Source: Chitinophagaceae bacterium UBA2791
GTDB lineage: Bacteria; Bacteroidota; Bacteroidia; Chitinophagales; Chitinophagaceae
Direction: 5' to 3'
NCBI GenBank assembly: GCA_002352105.1
Contig: DEHV01000030.1
Span: 1,034-8,147 of the forward strand
Length of the DNA: 7,114 nt
Below, piece by piece: positions 1 through 5,948 of the stretch; the stretch's first letter is position 1, and every line of letters begins with the position of its first letter. The notes beneath the pieces are model-generated. The model did not search any database and was not told the origin of the DNA. It worked only from the letters and a program-made list of their open reading frames with translations. Made by a program: the position numbers and the translations under genes.

Positions 1-1452
1 GTAAAGCTTGACGGCCGGAACAAACTGATATACCGCTATCAAACAAATTCTTCCAAAGGAATATTGACCATCCGCTTAGACCAGCGCGACGGGAAAATAT
101 TGAAATCCGTTCCGCTGAAGAATACGGGATCGGCATGGGCGTTTGCGGAACTCGATTTTGAAGAAGTAACGGGCACGCATAATCTATATTTCGGATTTGA
201 GCATCCTGAACCGTTTGACCCCAACCGCTCCGGCGTTTACCTGGATTGGTTTTATTTTACCAACCAGTTTCCGGGAAAAGGAGCAGAGGGATATGAGGGG
301 GCGCTGTCTTCCTTCTGGCAGTTGATGAATGCTAAGGTTACCACCACGCCGATCCTGAAGGAAAATCCTCCCGATCTTTTTCGCGAGACCCATGTTTTTG
401 AAAGGGGCAACTGGTTAATGAAGGGAGAAGAAGTGGCCCCGGATGTGCCCCATTCGCTTAACCCGATGCCCGCCGGCGCTCCCCGTAATCGACTGGGACT
501 GGCGATGTGGATGACGGATAAAAAAAATCCGTTGACCTCCAGGACGATGGTGAACCGGTTATGGGAGCAGCTTTTTGGAAGAGGGATCGTGGAAACGCTG
601 GAGGATATGGGCACGCAGGGAGAAGCGCCAATCAACCAGGACCTGCTTGATCATCTTTCCTGGGAGTTCATGACAACCGATCAATGGAGCGTCAAAAAAC
701 TATTAAAAAAGATAACAATGTCTGCTGTTTACCGGCAGGATTCTAAAACCAGCGATGAAATGCTGGAAAAAGACCCCTACAATAAATTTCTTGCGCGCGG
801 ACCCCGGGCGCGGCTGTCCGCCGAACAGATCAGGGATCAGGCCCTGTCGCTCAGCGGGCTGCTGAGCGATAAACTGTATGGTCCCAGCGTGATGCCCTGG
901 CAGCCGGAAGGAATTTGGTTGTTTGCCTACAATGGCTCGGTATGGAAAAAAAGCGAAAATGAGGACCAACATAGAAGGGGCCTATATACGTATTGGAAAC
1001 GCACGGCCCCTTATCCATCAATGATCGCTTTTGATGCGCCGGAAAGAATGAGCTGCGCGCCGCGCAGGATCAACTCCAACACGCCATTGCAGGCGCTGGT
1101 GACGCTGAATGATTCGGTTTACCTGGAAGCGGCCCAGCATTTTGCGTACCGGATGCAGGAGCTGGGAGGGGTGGACCCGGAACAGCAGATCAGCAAGGGA
1201 TATGAACTGGCAATGATAAAACCCATCAGCGCGGGCAGACTGGAGGCTTTGAAAAATTTATATCAAACCTCCCTGGTCGACTTTAAGAATGATGCGCATA
1301 AAACAGCGGAGATGACCGGAGCCCCGGATAAAATGGCTAAGGCCGGGAAGGCAGCCGATAACCCAACAAAACGATACGGCCCGGAAACGGCCGCCCTGAT
1401 CGTAGTGGCCAATGCGATGCTCAATCTTAATGAAGTAATCACAAAGAACTGA
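1..1452 (+). CDS. DUF1553 (PSD1) protein with CBM6-like module, 3' part only
   Basis: The frame is open from the first base, so the gene begins outside the window and 483 codons are visible. Codons 1 to about 87 look like a CBM6-type carbohydrate-binding module: a beta-rich stretch with an LDQRDGK segment, then GTHNLYFGF and LDWFYF near its end. After a linker comes RGNWLMKGEEV (about codon 135), which typically precedes DUF1553. DUF1553 itself runs from NRLGLAMWM (codon 163) through NPLTSRTMVNRLW and LSAEQIRDQAL to NSNTPLQALVTLND (about codon 365). The C terminus, VANAMLNLNEVITKN, is the usual family ending. Relatives normally carry an N-terminal cytochrome-c-like domain and DUF1549, and they are usually exported; those parts would lie upstream. 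The biochemical role of the family is not established, but genes of this type often sit among polysaccharide-degradation genes. It is convergent with the rhamnose cluster and need not belong to it. No DUF1501 partner follows. Confidence 0.88.
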   Translation, partial: VKLDGRNKLIYRYQTNSSKGILTIRLDQRDGKILKSVPLKNTGSAWAFAELDFEEVTGTHNLYFGFEHPEPFDPNRSGVYLDWFYFTNQFPGKGAEGYEGALSSFWQLMNAKVTTTPILKENPPDLFRETHVFERGNWLMKGEEVAPDVPHSLNPMPAGAPRNRLGLAMWMTDKKNPLTSRTMVNRLWEQLFGRGIVETLEDMGTQGEAPINQDLLDHLSWEFMTTDQWSVKKLLKKITMSAVYRQDSKTSDEMLEKDPYNKFLARGPRARLSAEQIRDQALSLSGLLSDKLYGPSVMPWQPEGIWLFAYNGSVWKKSENEDQHRRGLYTYWKRTAPYPSMIAFDAPERMSCAPRRINSNTPLQALVTLNDSVYLEAAQHFAYRMQELGGVDPEQQISKGYELAMIKPISAGRLEALKNLYQTSLVDFKNDAHKTAEMTGAPDKMAKAGKAADNPTKRYGPETAALIVVANAMLNLNEVITKN

Positions 1453-1479
1453 GCAATGACACAGAAAGAATTGCATAAT

Positions 1480-1572
1480 GCGCGCCTGATAAAAGATAAA
1501 TAAACCAAAGAAGGCGACCCATAATGCAATAAAACGTATGATCCGGAACAGCGGCCCTGATCGTGGATGGCC
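1480..1572 (+). pseudogene. Decayed fragment resembling the 3' end of a DUF1553 gene
   Basis: This stretch aligns with the end of the gene just upstream (about 1326-1410). From the AAG codon at 1511 the codons read K A T H N A I K, then Y D P, then T A A L I V, against K A A D N P T K, Y G P and T A A L I V in the intact gene. Two single-base deletions, near 1536 and 1548, break the frame, and stop codons lie upstream. In the best block (1549-1567 against 1385-1403) 16 of 19 bases agree, and all three differences fall in third codon positions. That pattern fits an old coding paralogue better than a recent slippage copy. Similarity fades after about 1572 and is patchy before 1511, where a CCTGATAAA / CCGGATAAA match remains. 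The reading is from alignment by eye; chance or a non-coding repeat cannot be excluded. Confidence 0.5.
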
Positions 1573-1592
1573 GGGAAGGCATCGGCTTCCGG
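1571..1592. terminator. Weak hairpin between convergent genes
   Basis: CCGGGAAGGC, the loop ATCG and GCTTCCGG can form an 8-base-pair stem with two bulged Gs. It lies 119 bases past the stop of the DUF1553 gene and 11 bases past the stop of the regulator gene on the other strand. That position suits a shared terminator, but no clear T run follows it in either direction. It also overlaps the decayed gene fragment by two bases. This is a structural guess. Confidence 0.22.
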
Positions 1593-1602
1593 AGGGTATA
1601 AT

Positions 1603-2634
1603 TTACAATGACGACCGGCGCGTGAGTGAAAAAGGGATCTCCACATGTTCCCGGGAGCCTTCAAGGATCAATTGGGCCATCCTTTCCCCCATTTGCCTGA
1701 AATCCGTAGATATGGTGGTGATGCCATTCAGGATGATCTTTTTTAAAGGCGTTTCATTGTAAGAGATGATCCCTACCTGTTCTCCTATCTTCAGCTTGAG
1801 CTGAAGTATCCTTTCCACCAATATCACCAGGTCGTCTTCCATCAGGGTAATATAGGCTTCGCCGGCAGCTAATGGCTCCGAGGCAATATCATGCGTCACC
1901 TTAGCGGAGAAAGCATATTCCTGGCAAAACCGGTTAAATCCATGCACGATCTCGATGGGCATATAGCTGTATTCGGGGAAAACGATCTTAAGCGTATCGT
2001 ACTTGCTCAACAGGTCGAGCGCTTCTTCCAGGGCCCTATAGATATCCTTTTCAAAATTTTCATATACCGCCGGGAACTCGCCCTCTATGCCGGGGATCAT
2101 CTTGCCCAATAGCGCCAGTCGTGATTTGGGCAAGGCGTTGATCAGGTCATGAGCTTTCTCCCCGCCTTCGAGGAAATGGGGGATGATCACGTAGTAAGAA
2201 TGGCCGTCCTTTTTCTTCGCCAGCAATTTCCTGAACACGGAAAAATCATTATTATAGATATAAAGATCAATAGACGCCTGCTCGCCCAGCGCCGAAGCAA
2301 AAGAATCGTAGATGATCTTTTTATGCGCGCTTAACTTGTTAAACAGCATCACCACATTGAGCTTTTGCCTGACGCCCGCGCTGCTGATGTAATAACCCTT
2401 GCCCGGGACAGAGCCCACCACCTGCATACTCTTCAGGCGCCGATAACCCTTTTCTGCCGTATCCCTCGAGATCTCCAATTCATAACTCAATTCATTGATC
2501 GACGGAAGAGGCTCCCCTAGTTTCAGTTTCTCCTGCTCCACGGCTTTCAGTATCGCATTGGTCAACTGCAAATATTTGGGCGTAGCCGAATATTCGTCTA
2601 CCTTAATAAGTTCGAAAAATTTAGCATGTTTCAT
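1603..2634 (-). CDS. GntR-family regulator with LacI-like sugar-binding domain, probable rhamnose regulator
   Basis: The 343-residue protein has an N-terminal GntR winged helix-turn-helix at about residues 18-85. It includes YLQLTNAILKAVEQ, PLPSINELSYELEISRDTAEKGYRRL and the wing VGSVPGKGYYIS. A periplasmic-binding-protein-like sensor follows at about 92-340 and ends with the LacI-type signature VGIISYNETPLKKIILNGITTIS plus a DFRQMGERMAQLIL helix. This two-part build is that of the AraR type of sugar regulator, which normally represses and is released by its sugar. The gene is last in the rhamnose cluster, on the same strand, 194 bases after the kinase gene, so local control of rhamnose use is the natural inference. 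The effector is not readable from sequence. The ATG at 2634 places the start about 17 residues before the first helix, as is usual; no Shine-Dalgarno sequence is evident. Confidence 0.87.
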   Translation of the reverse strand: MKHAKFFELIKVDEYSATPKYLQLTNAILKAVEQEKLKLGEPLPSINELSYELEISRDTAEKGYRRLKSMQVVGSVPGKGYYISSAGVRQKLNVVMLFNKLSAHKKIIYDSFASALGEQASIDLYIYNNDFSVFRKLLAKKKDGHSYYVIIPHFLEGGEKAHDLINALPKSRLALLGKMIPGIEGEFPAVYENFEKDIYRALEEALDLLSKYDTLKIVFPEYSYMPIEIVHGFNRFCQEYAFSAKVTHDIASEPLAAGEAYITLMEDDLVILVERILQLKLKIGEQVGIISYNETPLKKIILNGITTISTDFRQMGERMAQLILEGSREHVEIPFSLTRRSSL

Positions 2635-2686
2635 CTTAGTGGCGCATCGACAAGTTCAACTGATGTTTTGGCTCTCTAATCTACGG

Positions 2687-2717
2687 TAAAATTATCTTTC
2701 CCGCCTTGCTTTGTAAA
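2687..2717 (-). promoter_or_regulatory. Candidate Bacteroidota-type promoter for the regulator gene
   Basis: Read on the minus strand, TTTA (2717-2714), a 19-base spacer and TAATTTTA (2694-2687) match the Bacteroidota pattern TTTG, 19-21 bases, TANNTTTG, except for the last base of each box. Transcription would start near 2680, giving a leader of roughly 45 bases before the ATG at 2634. The upstream box overlaps a small dyad, CTTTGTAAAG (2709-2718), which could be an operator for autoregulation. The A/T-rich composition makes chance matches easy, so this is tentative. Confidence 0.35.
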
Positions 2718-2828
2718 GATAGCATTGATCGCGCTGCTGCAGGCGGTCAAACAAATAGAGGAAAAACAATTGGGCCTTGCTCCTGAAATGTATAGTGAAC
2801 GCGGCGTTGCCCGGCAATAAATGATCTG

Positions 2829-4202
2829 CTAGAACCCCGGATACAATTTCAATTCAATAATATTGTCCGGCAGCGCGTTTCCCCTCCAGCATTTATGGAT
2901 GGCAAGCGCGGCGCCGATAGCCGTGGCCTGCGGAATACCGGCTGCATATACCTCAATACCGGGGAAGGAAAGGGAGAGCAGATGCATGAACAGGGCGTTG
3001 CGGCTGAATCCTCCATCCACAAAGATCTTTTTCACTGAATCGTTAGGCATAATCAGCTTTGTTGAAACGACCTGCTGTCGCACGATATCGATCATCAGTT
3101 GGTGATAGGCTTCTTCATAGTTATTAAAAGAGGAGAGCGTTCGTTCGCCAAATCCCGATACGCCGGGACCGGCGCCTTCTTTCATTTTTATTGGGGGAAA
3201 TTGTTTGCCGAGGCGCTCAGCCAGCGAGCGGTCGTAAGCAACGGTCTCGTAATAATGAGGCGGCAAATGAAAATAATCTGCCAGCTTTTTTACCTGCTGC
3301 TCGTGTTCATAACCGGCAAATAGCCGGGATGCCTTCACATTTTTCCCGGTATAGGTCAGATAACACAAGCAATCCTGTTTCAACTCTTCCGCGTTGGGGT
3401 AGGAAGGATTGAAAGGATTAAGGCTAATGCACCAGGTGCCCGTGGAGATCAGAACAAACGGCTCTTCAAAACCGGCGAGGTAAGGGATCAGCGCCGCAGA
3501 GCTGTCGTGCAATCCGACGCCTGCTATGCGCGCCGGCTCATTGCCGGTTAACCGGATCGCTTCATCTGAAGGAAATATAGGCGCCAGTTTTTGAATGATC
3601 CCTTCGCGGCGCACCCATTCATGGTAACGATGATTGGAGAAATCCCAGAGAAGGGTATGACAGCCGATGCTGGTAATATCGGAATATTTGACGCCGGCGG
3701 CCAAATAACTTAAGTATTGTGGAAGGTGCAGCGAACAATCTATTTTGTCAAATATGTCTTTCCGCTCCTGTTTCAGGCGATACAACTGCATGCCGGAGTT
3801 CAGGCTGCCCAGAGCGGGCGAAGCGGTATGCATGGACATGACCGTCTCGCCTCCATAGTCTTCATAAAACCGGCGTTGTAAATCTGCCGGGTAAGGTTTC
3901 AGGTAATTATACAGGGGCAGCATCGGTTTGCCTTCGGCGTCGAGATGCACAAGGCTGGCGCCATACGCGGAAAAATTGATCGCTTTCACCTCAAAAGCTC
4001 CGAGCGTACTGAGTTCGCGCAACGAGCTTAGCGTCCAGTCCGTAAGCTGATCAAGATCTTCACAAGGGTCCCCGTCTTCATCCGCTATTTCCGGGAACTG
4101 AACGGATCTTTCCTCCACGATGGCATACTGCTCGTCGAACAGGAATATTTTTTTGTTGGTTTTGCCTACGTCGAAGACGGCAATCACGGGTAAGGCGCTC
4201 AT
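2829..4202 (-). CDS. rhaB: FGGY-family carbohydrate kinase, probable L-rhamnulokinase
   Basis: This cytoplasmic kinase should phosphorylate L-rhamnulose with ATP to give L-rhamnulose-1-phosphate. Counting from the ATG at 4202 (457 residues), the N-terminal phosphate loop is FDVGKTNKK (residues 10-18). The likely catalytic base is Asp233 in GVGLHDSSAA, the second phosphate motif is STGTW (253-257), and the adenosine-binding motif is DGGFSRN (396-402), followed by GIPQATAIGAALA. The family and fold are clear. The substrate is assigned from the gene's place directly after rhamnose isomerase, because it looks divergent from the E. coli RhaB type and FGGY kinases vary in sugar choice; L-fuculokinase is the main alternative. 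I chose the ATG at 4202, one base after the isomerase stop, which suggests translational coupling. An in-frame TTG at 4220 would add six residues inside the isomerase gene and is less likely. Confidence 0.87.
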   Translation of the reverse strand: MSALPVIAVFDVGKTNKKIFLFDEQYAIVEERSVQFPEIADEDGDPCEDLDQLTDWTLSSLRELSTLGAFEVKAINFSAYGASLVHLDAEGKPMLPLYNYLKPYPADLQRRFYEDYGGETVMSMHTASPALGSLNSGMQLYRLKQERKDIFDKIDCSLHLPQYLSYLAAGVKYSDITSIGCHTLLWDFSNHRYHEWVRREGIIQKLAPIFPSDEAIRLTGNEPARIAGVGLHDSSAALIPYLAGFEEPFVLISTGTWCISLNPFNPSYPNAEELKQDCLCYLTYTGKNVKASRLFAGYEHEQQVKKLADYFHLPPHYYETVAYDRSLAERLGKQFPPIKMKEGAGPGVSGFGERTLSSFNNYEEAYHQLMIDIVRQQVVSTKLIMPNDSVKKIFVDGGFSRNALFMHLLSLSFPGIEVYAAGIPQATAIGAALAIHKCWRGNALPDNIIELKLYPGF

Positions 4203-4203
4203 A

Positions 4204-5478
4204 TTACAATCCTGTAGCAATGGTTTTCATTCCTCTCTCCTCAATCAATCGTTTTCTCAGTTTTTCATCCCGGAAAAATTGCAGCGGTTTAATGGCGCCG
4301 CCCGACCGAAGCCTTGCTTCAGCTACCAAGGGGCGCAGATCTGTGCGAAAAGCATTCTGCAGCGTTTCCTGCGCTGTCGCTACATCATTAGCCTGCCGGA
4401 CTTCCCTTAATTTTTCACGGTCTACCAGCAAGGCCTGCGCGTAGCCGATCATTATCGCTTCTACAGATTGTAACAGGTCTTCCAGCGGGTCCTTTACATT
4501 GTGCGACGCGTCTATCATCCAGCCAAGGTCCGTGGCATGATTCATTCCCCTGGCGTCCATGCCTTCCACCAGTTCATTAAATATCAGGAACAACTGGTAA
4601 GGTTTAATGCTTCCTACGGTAAGATCATCATCGCCATACTTGGAGTCGTTAAAATGAAAGCCGCCGAGCTTTCCTTCCATGAGCAGCAGGGACACGATCT
4701 GTTCTATATTGGCATTGGGCAGGTGATGGCCAAGATCTACCAGCGTAAAGGCCTTCGGGCCCAGTTTATTGGCATATAATAACGACTGTCCCCAGTCGCC
4801 CACGGTAGTGGAATAGAAATTGGGCTCATACGCTTTGTATTCCACAAATACCTTCCAGTGTTCGGGCAGGGCGCTATACACTTCCTGCAAACATTCCAGG
4901 GTACGCTGAAAAGCTTCCCTGAAATTCAACTGGCCCGGGAAACAGGAGCCGTCAGACAACCAGACAGTGAGCGATGAAGAGCCAAGCTCAATGCCGTGAC
5001 GGATCACTTCAATATTATGCGCTACCGCCTGCTGCCGCACGTTCTTGTCCACATGCTGAAAGGATCCGAATTTATAACTCAGCTTTTGCCCGGGCTGATC
5101 CTGAAAAGTATTGGAGTTCATGGCATCGAACCGAATGCCATGCTGCGCCGCCAATGCCTTTATCGCCGAAGGATCTGAGGGGATATCCCAGGGAATATGC
5201 AGGGAGATGGCGCCGCTGGACTGGTTAAGCGCATGCAGCAAACCGATATCGCTGATCTTTTCTTCCAGGTTGCGTGGCTCGCCTCCTTCCGGAAAACGCC
5301 CGAAACGGGTGCCGCCGGTCCCCAATGCCCAACTGGGTATGGCCACCTGGAAATCGGCTAATTTCTTAAGCATCCCTTCGGCGTCCGGGAGGGTAGCGGC
5401 AATAAAATCAAACTGGCGGCGATGCGCTTCAAGCAACGACTGGTTATGCTTTTCAATGGCAGATTTTTCTATTTGCAT
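4204..5478 (-). CDS. rhaI: L-rhamnose isomerase, RhaI (Pseudomonas stutzeri) family
   Basis: The 424-residue TIM-barrel enzyme interconverts L-rhamnose and L-rhamnulose using divalent metal ions. The metal-site residues are readable: Glu213 in VFVEYK, Asp248 and His251 in LVDLGHH, His275 in GGFHFNDSK, Asp283 and Asp285 in YGDDDL, and Asp323 in WMIDASHN. From memory, the P. stutzeri enzyme uses Glu219, Asp254, His257, His281, Asp289, Asp291 and Asp327. Six of these seven are offset by a constant 6 and the last by 4, which is strong support. This is the RhaI lineage, which can also act on other aldoses such as D-allose, and not the E. coli RhaA lineage. The gene starts 9 bases after the mutarotase stop and its stop lies one base before the kinase ATG, so the three genes are clearly cotranscribed. 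The length is normal for the family. Confidence 0.94.
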   Translation of the reverse strand: MQIEKSAIEKHNQSLLEAHRRQFDFIAATLPDAEGMLKKLADFQVAIPSWALGTGGTRFGRFPEGGEPRNLEEKISDIGLLHALNQSSGAISLHIPWDIPSDPSAIKALAAQHGIRFDAMNSNTFQDQPGQKLSYKFGSFQHVDKNVRQQAVAHNIEVIRHGIELGSSSLTVWLSDGSCFPGQLNFREAFQRTLECLQEVYSALPEHWKVFVEYKAYEPNFYSTTVGDWGQSLLYANKLGPKAFTLVDLGHHLPNANIEQIVSLLLMEGKLGGFHFNDSKYGDDDLTVGSIKPYQLFLIFNELVEGMDARGMNHATDLGWMIDASHNVKDPLEDLLQSVEAIMIGYAQALLVDREKLREVRQANDVATAQETLQNAFRTDLRPLVAEARLRSGGAIKPLQFFRDEKLRKRLIEERGMKTIATGL

Positions 5479-5487
5479 GTCATCATT

Positions 5488-5802
5488 TTAAGGAAGGTAA
5501 AAAACTTCTTCGAGAGGTATGCTGACCGGCGAATGATCTTCATGGGTATCCATAATATCCTTCATAAAACTCCACCATTTTTTCATCACCGGATGCTCGC
5601 GCAATTCGGCCAACAACGCCGGATCGGAAATTTTATAAAATCCAAAAAGATGCAGGGTGGTTTCGTCCAGGAAAATAGAATACTCCTGTATGCCGGTTTG
5701 CTTCAGCAGCGTTTTTAGTTCGGGCCATAGCTGCTCATGTCTTAGCTTGTATGTTTCTTTCTGACCCTCATGCAATTTCATTCTGAAAGCAATTCTTTTC
5801 AT
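5488..5802 (-). CDS. rhaM: L-rhamnose mutarotase
   Basis: This small cytoplasmic enzyme of 104 residues interconverts the alpha and beta anomers of L-rhamnose so that the isomerase receives its preferred form. The protein has the family landmarks: RHEQLWPEL with the catalytic-type His22, a YSIFLDE strand, the paired tryptophans KKWWSFM (Trp76-Trp77), and the C-terminal SPVSIPLEEVFYLP. E. coli YiiL/RhaM has the same length and nearly the same ending. Only 9 bases separate it from the isomerase gene downstream. Upstream there is a 146-base gap to the aldolase/dehydrogenase gene, so it could be transcribed with that gene or from its own start. No Shine-Dalgarno sequence is seen; the leader AGGTAAATATAATTGCC is A/T-rich, as is common in Bacteroidota. 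Confidence 0.95.
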   Translation of the reverse strand: MKRIAFRMKLHEGQKETYKLRHEQLWPELKTLLKQTGIQEYSIFLDETTLHLFGFYKISDPALLAELREHPVMKKWWSFMKDIMDTHEDHSPVSIPLEEVFYLP

Positions 5803-5823
5803 GGCAATTATATTTACCTGTTC

Positions 5824-5842
5824 TGCAAATAATCAACCGCTA
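5824..5842 (-). repeat. Direct repeat copy 1 upstream of rhaM (possible operator)
   Basis: On the minus strand this reads TAGCGGTTG followed by ATTATTTGCA. The copy at 5895-5911 shares the TAGCGGTTG start and a TTTGCA end with two fewer bases between them. Copy 1 lies about 22 bases upstream of the rhaM ATG, near where a promoter or repressor site would be. A TTTG 20 bases upstream of the TTTG core in this copy loosely fits a Bacteroidota promoter, but the first two bases of the -7 box do not match. Function is a guess. Confidence 0.35.
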
Positions 5843-5894
5843 TCGTATAAAAACAAAAAAACAAATCTTAAGCCATCGTCCTGCTATCGGCGCA

Positions 5895-5911
5895 TGCAAA
5901 ACCAACCGCTA
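5895..5911 (-). repeat. Direct repeat copy 2 upstream of rhaM (possible operator)
   Basis: On the minus strand this reads TAGCGGTTGGTTTTGCA, a two-base-shorter version of the sequence at 5824-5842. The copies are about 70 bases apart, centre to centre, in the same orientation. A CTATCG element also occurs next to copy 1 (5840-5845) and between the copies (5884-5889). I found no further copy in the other intergenic regions of the window; agcggtt recurs only as scattered seven-base matches inside genes. Confidence 0.35.
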
Positions 5912-5948
5912 AAACCCGTGCGGGATGGAAAAGCCTGCGCCGGCGCGA

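Noticed and set aside
1263..1664. A 133-codon minus-strand open frame across the convergent junction
   Set aside because: It overlaps the ends of two well-supported genes and has no recognisable domain.
2761..2828. Short palindromes (TTGCCGGGCAA, AACGCCGCGTT) just after the kinase stop
   Set aside because: Each has a one-base loop and no T run follows directly, so neither is a credible terminator; they may be chance.
4202..4220. TTG at 4220 as the kinase start
   Set aside because: It would add six residues inside the isomerase gene before the conserved N terminus; the ATG at 4202, one base after the isomerase stop, fits better.
5844..5890. Hairpin plus T-rich run on the minus strand as a terminator after the aldolase/dehydrogenase gene
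   Set aside because: The T-rich stretch is real, but the stem before it has only about five pairs with a bulge and a large loop, so I do not call a terminator. The genes on both sides belong to one pathway.
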